NCBI RefSeq assembly: GCF_000720325.1
Contig: NZ_JOJM01000040.1
Span: 1-64,000, forward strand
DNA from: Streptomyces sp. NRRL B-1347
GTDB lineage: Bacteria > Actinomycetota > Actinomycetes > Streptomycetales > Streptomycetaceae
Direction of reading: 5' to 3'
Length of the DNA stretch: 64,000 bases
The position numbers and the translations under genes were made by a program. Below the pieces are notes generated by a model that worked only from the letters and a program-made list of their open reading frames with translations, did not search any database and had not been told where the DNA came from. This document shows positions 8,258 to 17,153 of this stretch, piece after piece. Position 1 is the stretch's first letter. Each line of letters opens with the position of its first letter.

Positions 8258-8815
8258 CTACTCCGCGAACGTCGCGGTCAGTGCGTCGGCGAGCCCCGGC
8301 ACCAGGTCGGAGCCCGTCAGGACCTCCGTGGCGGAGTCCTTCTCGCGCAGCCGCAGGGCCGAGTCGCGCGCACCGTCGCGCAGCACCGCGACCGTCATGC
8401 GGACCTCCTGGCGCTCGGGGTGGCGGGCCACCCACGCGGCGAGCTGCTTCTGGCTCAGATCCTGCGGAACGGACGCCTCCGCCGACGGCGGGAGCATCAG
8501 GCGCTCCACGGTGAGGGCGCAGCCCGCGACGGAGTCGGGCCAGGCGATGGTGCCGAGGAACTCGTCGAGCGCCGCCCCCGCGGGCAGCTCGTCCTGCTCG
8601 ATGGGGGTGAGCGGCGCGGCGGAGCCGTCGTCGGGGAGGCCGAGGCGGTCGGCGAGGCCGGGCTCCTGGACGCGCAGGCGCGCGGTGTCCACGAGGGCGA
8701 AGAGACGGGCGGGCTGATCCCAGCCGAGGCTCGCGACATACTCGTCGATTTCGAGCACGGCACGGGTGAGGGGGCTCGCGGCCATCGGAGGGCCGGAGGG
8801 AGAAACGTTGGGCAT
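8258..8815 (-). CDS. PPA1309-family protein
   Basis: 185 residues from an ATG with AGGA about 10 nt upstream; a TTG two codons earlier is less likely. The sequence includes LTRAVLEIDEYVASLGWDQPARLFALVDTARL (given in part), then LPAGAALDEFLGTIAWP and CALTVERLMLPP, typical of the actinobacterial PPA1309 family. No catalytic motif is evident and its function is unknown. It is convergent with the YlbL-type protease and divergent from the UPF0182 gene, a gene order I recall from other Streptomyces. Confidence 0.75.
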   Translation of the reverse strand: MPNVSPSGPPMAASPLTRAVLEIDEYVASLGWDQPARLFALVDTARLRVQEPGLADRLGLPDDGSAAPLTPIEQDELPAGAALDEFLGTIAWPDSVAGCALTVERLMLPPSAEASVPQDLSQKQLAAWVARHPERQEVRMTVAVLRDGARDSALRLREKDSATEVLTGSDLVPGLADALTATFAE

Positions 8816-8849
8816 GCCCAATATCCTGCCTGGTTCAGACCCCGGAACG

Positions 8850-8875
8850 GGAACTGAGTAAAGCGTCGGTAAGTT
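8850..8875 (+). promoter_or_regulatory. Possible SigR-like promoter for the UPF0182 gene
   Basis: GGAAC, 18 nt, then GTT, resembling the SigR consensus GGAAT-N18/19-GTT with one mismatch in the -35. It lies about 90 nt before the chosen UPF0182 start. It is weak evidence by itself, because GGAAC-type -35 elements are shared by several ECF sigma factors. Confidence 0.25.
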
Positions 8876-8962
8876 GCATGAGTGGGCTCTACGATCGCGG
8901 GGCCTGATTCAGCCAGAGCTACAGCTACAGCGAACTTCGAGGTGCGCACCTTGGCTTTCCAG

Positions 8963-11884
8963 ATGCCGGACCGCGGCGGAGGCCCGACGGGGCCACGGAT
9001 CAGAGTGGGCCGACCGTCCCGTCGTGTCCGGACCCTGCTTTTGACGCTCGGCGTCCTGGCCGTGCTGGCCATGGCGTTCGTCATGTTCGCGGGGTTCTGG
9101 ACGGACTGGCTCTGGTTCCGCTCGGTCGGCTACTCATCGGTCTTCACGACGACCCTGTCGACCAAGATCGGCCTGTTCTTCGTCTTCGGCCTCCTCATGG
9201 CGGCCGCGGTCGGAGTGAACATCTGGCTGGCGCACCGGCTGCGCCCGCCGCTGAGCGCCATGTCGATGGAGCAGCAGAGCCTCGACCGGTACCGCATGGC
9301 GATCGCGCCGTACAAGAAGTGGCTCCTCATCGGCATCACCGCGCTCGTCGGCCTGATCGCGGGCGCGTCCGCCGCGGGCCAGTGGCGCACCTGGCTGATG
9401 TGGGTCAACGGCGTGTCCTTCGGCCAGAAGGACCCCCAGTTCCACCTGGACGTCTCCTTCTTCGCCTTCGACCTGCCGTGGTACCGCTTCCTGCTGGGCT
9501 TCGGCTTCGCGGCCACGGTCCTCTCGGTGATCGCCGCCGCCCTCACGCACTACCTGTACGGCGGCCTGCGCATCACCAGCCCCGGCGGCCGGGCCACGGC
9601 CGCGGCCACCGGCCACCTCTCGGTGCTCATCGGCATCTTCGTGGCGCTCAAGGCCGTCGCGTACTGGCTCGACCGGTACGGCCTCGCGGTGAAGTCCAGT
9701 GACTTCAAGGCGACCGACAACTGGACGGGCCTCAGGTACGTCGACGCCAACGCCTATCTGCCGGCGAAGACGATCCTGTTCTGCATCGCCGTCATCTGCG
9801 CGCTGCTGTTCTTCGCGACGCTGTGGCGGCGCACCTGGCAGCTGCCGGTCATCGGCTTCGGCCTGATGGTGCTCTCCGCGATCCTGATCGGCGGCCTGTA
9901 CCCGGCCATCGTCCAGAAGTTCCAGGTCCAGCCGAACGAGCAGGCGAAGGAAGCCCCGTACGTCGAGAAGAACCTGGAAGCGACGCGCAAGGCGTACGAC
10001 ATCGGCGGCACCGACGTGAAGAAGTACCCGGGCGTGAGCAACACCCAGGACACGTCGAAGCTGCGCACCGCCGCGACCGACGCCGCCAGCTTCCGCCTGC
10101 TCGACCCGAACATCGTCTCGCCGACGTTCCAGCAGCTCCAGCAGATGAAGGCCTACTACGGCTTCCCGTCGAACCTGGACGTCGACCGCTACAAGGACAA
10201 GGACGGCAAGGAGCAGGACACCGTTATCGGCCTGCGCGAGCTGGACCTCAAGGGCGTCCAGAAGAACAACTGGATCAACGACCACTTCCGCTACACCCAC
10301 GGCTACGGCGTCGTCGCGGCCAAGGGCACGGAGGCGAAGGGGTCGGGCGAGCCGGTCTTCACCGAGTCCGACCTGCCGTCGAAGGGCAGCCTGCCCCGGT
10401 ACCAGCAGCGCATCTACTACGGCGAGAAGACCACCCAGTACTCGATCGTCGGCGGTCCGCAGAAGGAGATCGACTACTCGGACGACAGCGGCGAGAAGAC
10501 GACCAGCTACAAGGGCAAGAGCGGCGTCAACCTCTCCAACCCGATCAACCGGGCCGCGTACGCGGTGTCGTTCGGCGAGCCCCAGATGCTGTACTCGGGC
10601 GCGATCGGCGAGGGCTCGCGGATCCTGTACAACCGCACGCCCAAGGAGCGCGTCGAGGCGGTGGCCCCCTGGCTGACGATCGACGGCGACGCCTACCCAG
10701 CGGTGGTCGACGGGAAGATCCAGTGGATCGTCGACGCGTACACGACGACGAACGGCTATCCGTACGCGTCGCGCACCACGCTCGGCGACACCACGGCCGA
10801 CTCCCTGACGGCGCGGAACAACCAGCGCCAGGTGGTCGCCCAGCAGAACCAGGTCAACTACATCCGCAACTCGGTGAAGGCGACCGTCGACGCGTACAGC
10901 GGTGACGTCAAGTTGTACGAGTGGGACACCGAGGACCCCATTCTGAAGACGTGGCGCAAGGCGTTCCCGGACACCGTCAAGGACAAGAGCGAGATCTCTC
11001 CGGCCCTGATGGACCACCTGCGCTACCCGCAGGACCTGTTCAAGGTCCAGCGCGAGCTGCTCACCCGCTACCACGTGAAGGACGCCGACACGTTCCTCAG
11101 CGGCAGCGAGGTGTGGGAGGTCCCGAGCGACCCGACGAACCAGACGTCCAGCGCGGTTCCGCCGTACTACCTGAGCATGAAGATGCCGGGCAGCAAGAAG
11201 CAGGACTTCTCGCTGACGACGACCTTCGTGCCCAACAAGCGGAACAACCTGAGCGCCTTCATGGCGGTCAACGCGGACGCCGGCTCACCGGACTACGGCA
11301 AGATGCAGATCTTGAAGATGCCGACCGACAGAACCGTCGACGGTCCGAAGCTCGTCCAGAGTCAGTTCAACTCCGACAAGGACATCGCGGAGCAGATCAG
11401 ACTTCTGAAGGGCGGCGACTCGGAGGTCGACTACGGCAATCTGCTGACGGTGCCCCTGGATGGCGGCCTGCTCTATGTGGAGCCGGTCTACGTCAAGGGC
11501 GGTGGGCTGAAGTACCCGCTCCTGAAGAGGGTCCTCGTCACCTACGGAGACAAGATCGCCTTCGAGAGCACCCTGGACAAGGCGCTCAACGTGGTCTTCG
11601 GAACCGAAGGGGCCACTCCCGTCGAGCCACCGGACAAACCGGGCAGCGGTGACAAGGAGAAGCCCGACAAGGAGAAGCCGCCGACGTCGGACAACCCCGA
11701 CCTCCAGAAGGCCATCGACGACGCCCAGAAGGCGATCGACGAAGGCAAGGAGGCCCTCAAGGACGACGACTGGGAGGCCTACGGCAAGGCGCAGGCCAAG
11801 CTCCAGGAAGCCCTCCAGCGCGCCGAGGACGCCCAGTCCGAGGACCCGAAGAAGAACGACAAGGGCGGAGGGAGCGGCGGGTAG
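8963..11884 (+). CDS. UPF0182-family large integral membrane protein
   Basis: 973 residues from the ATG of [16 protein letters not shown], the N-terminus I recall for Streptomyces members; a TTG four codons upstream is possible. About seven transmembrane helices lie in the first 330 residues (for example [20 protein letters not shown] and [20 protein letters not shown]). A large, probably extracytoplasmic domain follows, with [14 protein letters not shown] and [17 protein letters not shown]. The last 90 residues are Pro/Lys/Glu/Asp-rich with heptad-like helices. The family (COG1615) is conserved in actinobacteria and cyanobacteria and is functionally uncharacterised. It is transcribed toward the first initiator tRNA gene. 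Confidence 0.88.
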   Translation: MPDRGGGPTGPRIRVGRPSRRVRTLLLTLGVLAVLAMAFVMFAGFWTDWLWFRSVGYSSVFTTTLSTKIGLFFVFGLLMAAAVGVNIWLAHRLRPPLSAMSMEQQSLDRYRMAIAPYKKWLLIGITALVGLIAGASAAGQWRTWLMWVNGVSFGQKDPQFHLDVSFFAFDLPWYRFLLGFGFAATVLSVIAAALTHYLYGGLRITSPGGRATAAATGHLSVLIGIFVALKAVAYWLDRYGLAVKSSDFKATDNWTGLRYVDANAYLPAKTILFCIAVICALLFFATLWRRTWQLPVIGFGLMVLSAILIGGLYPAIVQKFQVQPNEQAKEAPYVEKNLEATRKAYDIGGTDVKKYPGVSNTQDTSKLRTAATDAASFRLLDPNIVSPTFQQLQQMKAYYGFPSNLDVDRYKDKDGKEQDTVIGLRELDLKGVQKNNWINDHFRYTHGYGVVAAKGTEAKGSGEPVFTESDLPSKGSLPRYQQRIYYGEKTTQYSIVGGPQKEIDYSDDSGEKTTSYKGKSGVNLSNPINRAAYAVSFGEPQMLYSGAIGEGSRILYNRTPKERVEAVAPWLTIDGDAYPAVVDGKIQWIVDAYTTTNGYPYASRTTLGDTTADSLTARNNQRQVVAQQNQVNYIRNSVKATVDAYSGDVKLYEWDTEDPILKTWRKAFPDTVKDKSEISPALMDHLRYPQDLFKVQRELLTRYHVKDADTFLSGSEVWEVPSDPTNQTSSAVPPYYLSMKMPGSKKQDFSLTTTFVPNKRNNLSAFMAVNADAGSPDYGKMQILKMPTDRTVDGPKLVQSQFNSDKDIAEQIRLLKGGDSEVDYGNLLTVPLDGGLLYVEPVYVKGGGLKYPLLKRVLVTYGDKIAFESTLDKALNVVFGTEGATPVEPPDKPGSGDKEKPDKEKPPTSDNPDLQKAIDDAQKAIDEGKEALKDDDWEAYGKAQAKLQEALQRAEDAQSEDPKKNDKGGGSGG

Positions 11885-11958
11885 CCGCAGGGACGCCCGG
11901 AGCGCGCGCAGAGCGCGCGGACGCCACCCCGCGCCGTGATACGGTGTGTACACAACGG

Positions 11959-12032
11959 CGCGGGGTGGAGCAGCTCGGTAGCTCGCTGGGCTCATAACCC
12001 AGAGGTCGCAGGTTCAAATCCTGTCCCCGCTA
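11959..12032 (+). tRNA. Initiator tRNA-fMet (CAT), copy 1
   Basis: 74 nt folding as a full cloverleaf with anticodon CAT in the loop CTCATAA. Initiator hallmarks are visible: an unpaired first position (C1 opposite U72), three consecutive G-C pairs at the base of the anticodon stem (GGG/CCC), and A11-U24 in the D stem. The 3' CCA is not encoded (A73 is followed by CTC). It is identical to the copy at 14197. Confidence 0.95.
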
Positions 12033-12040
12033 CTCACCGT

Positions 12041-12076
12041 CGAAGGCCCGGATCCTCCAGAGGATCCGGGCCTTCG
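12041..12076. terminator. Hairpin terminator after initiator tRNA
   Basis: A 17-bp perfect stem (CGAAGGCCCGGATCCTC with its complement) with a 2-nt loop, beginning 8 nt after the tRNA. Confidence 0.75.
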
Positions 12077-12281
12077 TCATGCCCGGCGCGCCCCCTTCGG
12101 TACGCGCTCATGCCGGTGTCCCATGCCAGTGCGGTGGGGTTCGTGCGAAGAGTGGTCCGGGCGGGGGGAGTTGAGGGAAGCTGTGTTTCACTTATCTCTC
12201 TGTGGGCATGTCGACAAAACGCTGAAGTGACCTCACTGGCTGCGGTATACCAGGTGTACCCAGGTTGCAGGTGGTGCGACG

Positions 12282-14093
12282 ATGGACGTTATGGGGGACA
12301 AGGCAACTCTGTTGGAGACTGGGCGTTTTGCGCCGTCGGCCGACCGGGATGATCCGGGGGCCGCCGCGGAAGAGATGCAGCACCGGGTCGCGGCCGAGGC
12401 CGGCGACGTGGACGCGATGAGCGTCCTGGGCAGCTTGCTGCTGCGTCGCGGCGATCTCGACGGTGCCGAATCCTTGCTGCGCGCGGCGACCGCCGCCGGT
12501 GACCGCGCGGCGGCCAACAACCTGGGCGTCCTCCTGCACCAGCGCGGCTATGTGGAGGAGGCCGCCGGATGGTGGCGGATCGCCGCCGTCGCCGGCTCGG
12601 CCGCCGCCGCCCACGCGCTCGGCAGGCACCACCGCGAGCGCGGCGACGAGCCCGCGGCCGAGTACTGGCTGCGCCAGTCCGCCGAGCAGGGCCACACCCT
12701 CGGCGCGTACGCGCTCGCCGACCTCCTGGAGCACCGCGGCGACGTCGGCGCCGAGCGCTGGATGCGCACCGCCGCCGAGCGCGGGCACCGCGAAGCCGCG
12801 TACCGCCTCGCGCGCGCCCTCGACCGGCGCGCCGAGCAGGAGCCCCCCGGTGAGACCGAGGCCCGCCCCCGGGCGGGCCGCTCGCTGCTCGACGAGGCCG
12901 AGCAGTGGTACCGCCAGGCCGCCGCGCGCGGCCACCGGCGCGCCGCGCTGCACCTCGGCGCCATCCTGGAGAAGCGCGGCGAGCTCAAGGAGGCCGGGCG
13001 CTGGTACCTGACCTCCGCCAAGGACGGCGAGGCCAAAGCCGCCTGCGCCCTCGGCTTCCTGCTGCGGGACGCGGGCGACGAGACGAACGCCGCCGTGTGG
13101 TGGCTCAAGGCCGCCCAGGACGGCGACGGCAACGCGGCCAACGCCCTCGGCGCGCTGCACGCCGAGCGGGGCGAGACCCAGACCGCCGAGCGCTGGTACC
13201 GCGCGGCGCTCGACGCGGGCGACGTGAACGGCGCGTACAACCTGGGCCTGCTGTGCGCCGAGCAGAAGCGCACCGCGCAGGCCGACCAGTGGTACCGCCG
13301 CGCCGCCTACGCCGGGCACCGCGAGGCGGCCAACGCGCTCGCCGTGCTGCTGCTCCAGGGCGGCGACGCGCTCGGCGCCGAGCCGTGGTTCTCCAAGGCC
13401 GCCGAGGCCGGCAGCGTGGACGCCGCCTTCAACCTCGGGATCCTGTACGCGGGCCGGGGCGACGACACGGCCGCGCTGCGCTGGTACGAGCGGGCCGCGG
13501 CGGCCGGGCACACCGACGCCGCGCTCCAGGTCGGCACGGCACGCCTGCGCGACGGCGACGAGCGGGAGGCCGAGCGGCACCTGCGGTGCGCCGCGGGCGG
13601 CGGCAGCGCGGAGGCCGCCTACCGGCTCGGCACCGTGCTCGACGCGCGCCGCCCGGCCGCGGCGGCGCCCGCGCTCGGGGAGCCCGCTGCGCGCAAGTCG
13701 GAGTGCGAGGAGTGGTACGAGCGCGCGGCCCAGCAGGGGCACCGCCGGGCCCAGGTGCGGGTCGGGATGCTCGCCGCCGGGCGGGGCGACGTGGTCGAGG
13801 CCGCGCGGTGGTACCGCCTCGCGGCGGAGGCCGGGAGCCGGAACGGCGCGTTCAATCTGGGCCTGCTGCTCGCCCGCGAGGGCAGTGAGCCGGAGGCGGC
13901 GCTGTGGTGGACGCGCGCGGCGGACGCCGGGCACGGCCGGGCCGCGCTGCGGCTCGCCCTGCTCTACGCGCGCCGGGGGCAGCTCGCGGAGGGGCAGCGG
14001 TGGGCCTCTCGGGCGGTGGAGCTCGGCCCCGCGGAGGTCGCCGAGCGGGCGGCTCGGCTCGGCGAGGCGCTGCGGCAGGAGCTTTCGGCGTAG
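12282..14093 (+). CDS. Sel1/TPR-like repeat protein
   Basis: 603 residues (ATG 12282; an ATG three codons later is also possible). The whole protein is a solenoid of about 14-15 helical hairpins of 36 residues. Their Sel1/TPR consensus reads roughly A-x-x-LG-x-L-x-x-x-RGD-x-x-x-AE-x-W-Y-x-x-A-A-x-x-G. Examples are AAANNLGVLLHQRGYVEEAA and GNAANALGALHAERGETQTA. Such proteins act as protein-protein scaffolds, and no enzymatic domain or signal peptide is seen. The gene is bracketed by two identical initiator tRNA genes on the same strand. Its partner is unknown. Confidence 0.85.
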   Translation: MDVMGDKATLLETGRFAPSADRDDPGAAAEEMQHRVAAEAGDVDAMSVLGSLLLRRGDLDGAESLLRAATAAGDRAAANNLGVLLHQRGYVEEAAGWWRIAAVAGSAAAAHALGRHHRERGDEPAAEYWLRQSAEQGHTLGAYALADLLEHRGDVGAERWMRTAAERGHREAAYRLARALDRRAEQEPPGETEARPRAGRSLLDEAEQWYRQAAARGHRRAALHLGAILEKRGELKEAGRWYLTSAKDGEAKAACALGFLLRDAGDETNAAVWWLKAAQDGDGNAANALGALHAERGETQTAERWYRAALDAGDVNGAYNLGLLCAEQKRTAQADQWYRRAAYAGHREAANALAVLLLQGGDALGAEPWFSKAAEAGSVDAAFNLGILYAGRGDDTAALRWYERAAAAGHTDAALQVGTARLRDGDEREAERHLRCAAGGGSAEAAYRLGTVLDARRPAAAAPALGEPAARKSECEEWYERAAQQGHRRAQVRVGMLAAGRGDVVEAARWYRLAAEAGSRNGAFNLGLLLAREGSEPEAALWWTRAADAGHGRAALRLALLYARRGQLAEGQRWASRAVELGPAEVAERAARLGEALRQELSA

Positions 14094-14155
14094 CGAGCCC
14101 GCGCCTTGCGCCGGGCGGGGTGGGGTGCGGTGCGCGGCGTCGCGGGTGAAGCGGT

Positions 14156-14184
14156 TTGCGCTGGTCGGGGGCTTGGCGTACTGT
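14156..14184 (+). promoter_or_regulatory. Vegetative-type promoter of initiator tRNA copy 2
   Basis: TTGCGC and TACTGT are separated by exactly 17 nt, with the -10 ending 12 nt before the tRNA. This fits the HrdB-type (sigma70) consensus and independent transcription of this tRNA. Confidence 0.6.
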
Positions 14185-14196
14185 TGGGTTCACCGA

Positions 14197-14270
14197 CGCG
14201 GGGTGGAGCAGCTCGGTAGCTCGCTGGGCTCATAACCCAGAGGTCGCAGGTTCAAATCCTGTCCCCGCTA
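14197..14270 (+). tRNA. Initiator tRNA-fMet (CAT), copy 2
   Basis: 74 nt, identical to the copy at 11959, with the same initiator features (C1/U72 mismatch, three G-C pairs under the anticodon loop, A11-U24) and no encoded CCA. It follows the Sel1-repeat gene and has its own promoter-like sequence. Confidence 0.95.
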
Positions 14271-14293
14271 CTCGCGCGAGCCGGTGGTTCACG

Positions 14294-14338
14294 CATGGCT
14301 GAGGCCCGGCACCCCTTGGGTGCCGGGCCTCAGCCATG
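14294..14338. terminator. Bidirectional hairpin terminator between tRNA and fur-type gene
   Basis: A 21-bp perfect stem (left arm starts CATGGCTGAGGCCCGG) with a 3-nt loop lies just past the tRNA and just before the stop of the convergent Fur-family gene. Confidence 0.8.
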
Positions 14339-14346
14339 TCGTCCGC

Positions 14347-14766
14347 TCAGGCGGCCGTCGCGCACGAAGGGCACACGCCCCGGTACGTGACCTCCACGTC
14401 AGAGATCGTGAAGCCGAAGCGCTCGGAGTCGGGGAGGACCGAGAGCGGATTGCCCGTCGGGTGGACGTCGCGGATCGCGCCGCACTGGGAGCACACCAGG
14501 TGCTGGTGCGGCCGGTGCGCGTTCGGGTCGTAGCGCTTGGCTCTGCGGTCCGTGCTCACTTCGAGGATCTCGCCGAGCGAGACCAGCTCACCCAGGGTGT
14601 TGTAGACGGTCGCCCGGGAGATCTCCGGCAGCTTCACGATCGCGCGGGCGTGCACCTCGTCCGCCGTCAGATGCACATGGTCCCCATCGAGGACCTCGGC
14701 CACGACGCGCCGCTGCGCGGTCATCCGCCAGCCGCGTCCGCGCAGCCGTTCCAACAGGTCGCTCAT
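14347..14766 (-). CDS. Fur-family peroxide-type repressor (PerR/CatR-like)
   Basis: 139 residues. The N-terminal winged helix includes LRGRGWRMTAQRRVVAEVL and ISRATVYNTLGELV. The C-terminal dimerisation domain carries two structural zinc pairs (CSQC and CPSC) and the HQHLVC metal site. At the sensing site the sequence is KRYDPNAHRPHQH. The Asp aligns with the Asp85 that distinguishes B. subtilis PerR from Fur, favouring a peroxide sensor over an iron sensor. It is divergent from catalase, the classic repressor/target arrangement, with palindromes in the shared intergenic region. Assignment to a specific named regulator (CatR, FurA, FurS) is not possible from this window. Confidence 0.85.
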   Translation of the reverse strand: MSDLLERLRGRGWRMTAQRRVVAEVLDGDHVHLTADEVHARAIVKLPEISRATVYNTLGELVSLGEILEVSTDRRAKRYDPNAHRPHQHLVCSQCGAIRDVHPTGNPLSVLPDSERFGFTISDVEVTYRGVCPSCATAA

Positions 14767-14786
14767 ACATCCAGCCTAACAGGCAG

Positions 14787-14800
14787 GGGACCTAGGTCCC
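14787..14800. promoter_or_regulatory. 14-bp perfect palindrome near the fur-type promoter
   Basis: GGGACCTAGGTCCC begins 20 nt upstream of the fur-type start codon. It could be an autoregulatory operator or a hairpin in the leader. Confidence 0.4.
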
Positions 14801-14832
14801 GACCGAGTGTGACTTTGGAAGGCCACTTGACT

Positions 14833-14845
14833 TAGACAATGTCTA
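14833..14845. promoter_or_regulatory. Operator-like inverted repeat between fur-type gene and katA
   Basis: TAGAC-AAT-GTCTA is a perfect 5-3-5 inverted repeat within a TTAGACAATGTCTAT context, A/T-rich for this genome. Fur/PerR family boxes are AT-rich palindromes, so this is the best operator candidate for repression of katA by the adjacent regulator. Confidence 0.5.
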
Positions 14846-14910
14846 TCGTAGGATCGAGTTCGGCATCATCCAAGGGACAGGACTTGCAGGAAATGACGCA
14901 GGAGGCGCAC

Positions 14911-16362
14911 GTGACGCAGGGACCCCTCACCACCGAGGCCGGCGCGCCGGTGGCCGACAACCAGAACAGCGAGACCGCGGGCGTCGGCGGTCCCATGCTG
15001 CTCCAGGACCAGCACCTCCTGGAGAAGCTGGCGCACTTCAACCGCGAGCGGATCCCGGAGCGCGTGGTGCACGCGCGCGGTGCGGGCGCCTACGGCACGT
15101 TCAAGGTGACCGCGGACGTCACCCCGTACACGCGCGCCGCGTTCCTCTCCGAGATCGGCAAGGAGACCGAGGTCTTCCTGCGCTTCTCCACGGTCGCGGG
15201 CAACCTCGGCGCGGCCGACGCGGTGCGTGACCCGCGCGGCTTCTCGCTGAAGTTCTACACCGAGGAGGGCAATTACGACCTCGTCGGCAACAACACCCCG
15301 GTCTTTTTCATCAGGGACGCCATCAAGTTCCCCGACTTCATCCACACCCAGAAGCGCGACCCGTACACGGGCTCCCAGGAAGCGGACAACGTCTGGGACT
15401 TCTGGGGGCTGAGCCCGGAGGCCACGCACCAGGTGACCTGGCTGTTCGGCGACCGCGGCATCCCGGCGTCGTACCGGCACATGGACGGCTTCGGCTCGCA
15501 CACCTTCCAGTGGAGCAACGAGGCGGGCGAGGCCTTCTGGGTCAAGTACCACTTCAAGACCGACCAGGGCATCAAGAACCTGACCGCCCAGGAGGCGGAG
15601 GTCCTCGCGGGCAAGGACCCCGACTCGCACCAGCGCGATCTGCGCGAGTCCATCGAGCGCGGCGAGTTCCCGACCTGGACCGTGCAGGTCCAGATCATGC
15701 CCGTGGCCGACGCGGCGACCTACCGCTTCAACCCGTTCGACCTCACCAAGGTGTGGCCGCACGAGGACTACCCGCCGGTCGAGATCGGCAAGCTGGAGCT
15801 CAACCGCAACCCGGAGAACGTCTTCGCCGAGGTCGAGCAGGCGATCTTCTCGCCCGCGCACTTCGTCCCCGGCATCGGCCCCTCGCCGGACAAGATGCTC
15901 CAGGGCCGCCTGTTCGCGTACGCCGACGCCCACCGCTACCGCGTCGGCATCAACGCCGACCACCTGCCGGTGAACCGCCCGCACGCCACGGAGGCCCGCT
16001 CGTACAGCCGTGACGGCTATCTGTACGACGGCCGCCACAAGGGCGCCAAGAACTACGAGCCCAACTCCTTCGGCGGCCCCGCCCAGACGGGCCGGCCGCT
16101 GTGGGCCCCGACCGCCGTCACCGGGAGCACGGGCAACCACGAGGCGCCCGTGCACGCCGAGGACGACGACTTCGTCCAGGCGGGCAATCTGTACCGCCTG
16201 ATGTCGGAGGACGAGCGGGCGCGGCTGGTCGAGAACCTCGCGGGCAGCATCGCGGGCGTCTCGCGCGCCGACATCGCCGAGCGCGCCATCGACAACTTCC
16301 GCCGGGCGGACGAAGGTTTCGGCAAGCGCCTGGAGGCCGCGGTCCAGGCCCTGCGCGGCTAA
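14911..16362 (+). CDS. katA: Monofunctional heme catalase
   Basis: 483 residues from a GTG with GGAGG 5 nt upstream; an ATG at 14893 would add six residues but has weaker spacing. Catalase dismutates hydrogen peroxide in the cytoplasm. The catalytic His region is [14 protein letters not shown] and the distal Asn lies in [15 protein letters not shown]. The proximal Tyr is in [13 protein letters not shown], the heme signature R-x-F-x-Y. Clade 3, small-subunit length. It is divergent from the PerR-like regulator. A 15-bp hairpin follows. Confidence 0.95.
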   Translation: MTQGPLTTEAGAPVADNQNSETAGVGGPMLLQDQHLLEKLAHFNRERIPERVVHARGAGAYGTFKVTADVTPYTRAAFLSEIGKETEVFLRFSTVAGNLGAADAVRDPRGFSLKFYTEEGNYDLVGNNTPVFFIRDAIKFPDFIHTQKRDPYTGSQEADNVWDFWGLSPEATHQVTWLFGDRGIPASYRHMDGFGSHTFQWSNEAGEAFWVKYHFKTDQGIKNLTAQEAEVLAGKDPDSHQRDLRESIERGEFPTWTVQVQIMPVADAATYRFNPFDLTKVWPHEDYPPVEIGKLELNRNPENVFAEVEQAIFSPAHFVPGIGPSPDKMLQGRLFAYADAHRYRVGINADHLPVNRPHATEARSYSRDGYLYDGRHKGAKNYEPNSFGGPAQTGRPLWAPTAVTGSTGNHEAPVHAEDDDFVQAGNLYRLMSEDERARLVENLAGSIAGVSRADIAERAIDNFRRADEGFGKRLEAAVQALRG

Positions 16363-16385
16363 CACCCAAGCCCTTGCCGTAGGTG

Positions 16386-16417
16386 ACGGGCCGGATCCCC
16401 TCGGGGATCCGGCCCGT
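16386..16417. terminator. Bidirectional hairpin terminator katA / CBS gene
   Basis: A 15-bp stem (ACGGGCCGGATCCCC with its complement) with a 2-nt loop, placed between two convergent stops. Confidence 0.75.
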
Positions 16418-16437
16418 TCGCCGTGTGCGGGCGGTGC

Positions 16438-16857
16438 TCAGGGGGCCGTGAACTCGGCCACCGGGGCGGCGGCGGCCCGGCGGCGGCCCGGGGCCCAGCA
16501 GCGGATGATGTCGCGGACGGAGACGATGCCCACCGGCTCGTCGTGGTCGAGCACGATCAGATGCCGGAAGCCGCCGTGGGACATGGCGTCGGCGGCGTCC
16601 TCCAGGGTCCAGGCCGGGCCCGCGAAGACGACGTCGGTCGTCGTGTGCGCGCTCGCGGTCTCGAAGTCCGGGTTCTGGCCGCGGCCGAGGGAGTTGAGGA
16701 CGTCGCGCTCGGTCAGGATGCCGATGCCGCAGGTGTCGGGGTCGAGGACGACGGCCGCGCCGACGCGGCGCGCCGACATCAGCCGGGCCGCCTGACGGAG
16801 GGTGTGCGCGGGGCCGATGGTGAGGACCAATGTGCTCATGGCGTCACGGACGAGCAT
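16438..16857 (-). CDS. Two-CBS-domain protein
   Basis: 139 residues from the ATG of MLVRDAMSTLVL, with AAGGAGGT 11 nt upstream; a start 23 codons earlier is possible but is not preceded by a site of that quality. Two CBS repeats are visible. The first has LRQAARLMSARRVGAAVVLD and GILTERDVLN. The second has LEDAADAMSHGGFRHLIVLD and GIVSVRDIIRC. Stand-alone CBS pairs bind adenine nucleotides and signal energy state, and stress induction of such proteins is common in actinobacteria. No partner is apparent from the neighbourhood. Confidence 0.88.
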   Translation of the reverse strand: MLVRDAMSTLVLTIGPAHTLRQAARLMSARRVGAAVVLDPDTCGIGILTERDVLNSLGRGQNPDFETASAHTTTDVVFAGPAWTLEDAADAMSHGGFRHLIVLDHDEPVGIVSVRDIIRCWAPGRRRAAAAPVAEFTAP

Positions 16858-17076
16858 GGGCTTGAGCCACCTCCTTGGTGAGCCCTTTGCCCCTGACATG
16901 CCTGGAGTGGGGAGCCGCATTGCCAAGAGAAAGGATTCACAAGTTCACAAGCGGGGGGGACTCTCAGAGTCGCAGCGAAACGGAATGCCAACAAGGGGGC
17001 GGGTGCGCCCAGTTCAGGGGTAGACGGCCCCGGGCCGGGTTCCGGCGCCGCGCGGATGCCGGTCCCGCACCGGGCT

Positions 17077-17153
17077 AGCCCCGGTTCCGTGCCGGGTCAG
17101 CCCCGGTTCCGCGCCGGGCCAGCCCCGGACCCGCCCCGGCCTAGCCCCGGTTC
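17077..17153. repeat. 22-bp tandem repeat, about 3.5 copies
   Basis: Units begin AGCCCCGGTTCC...GCCGGG. The first and second differ at two positions and the third is more diverged. The array runs into the stop codon of hisN, so its sequence encodes the end of that gene's 3' untranslated region. Repeated GGGG/CCCC arms can form hairpins, which may help termination. Confidence 0.7.

Noticed and set aside
9134..11074. Long open frame on the minus strand opposite the UPF0182 gene
   Set aside because: It is produced by high GC3 on the coding strand. Its composition is Arg/Val/Asp/Gly-biased, it has no family motif, and it lies wholly antisense to a confident gene.
12192..13934. Long minus-strand open frame opposite the Sel1-repeat gene
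   Set aside because: Its apparent repeats only mirror the 36-residue repeats of the real gene; there is no ribosome site and no family motif.
11959..14270. Integrated mobile element between two tRNA genes
   Set aside because: The two tRNAs are full copies and could be att-like, but there is no integrase, excisionase or plasmid gene between them, only the Sel1-repeat gene.
14866..16365. Minus-strand open frame opposite catalase
   Set aside because: It is complementary to a catalase with all catalytic residues and has no motif of its own.
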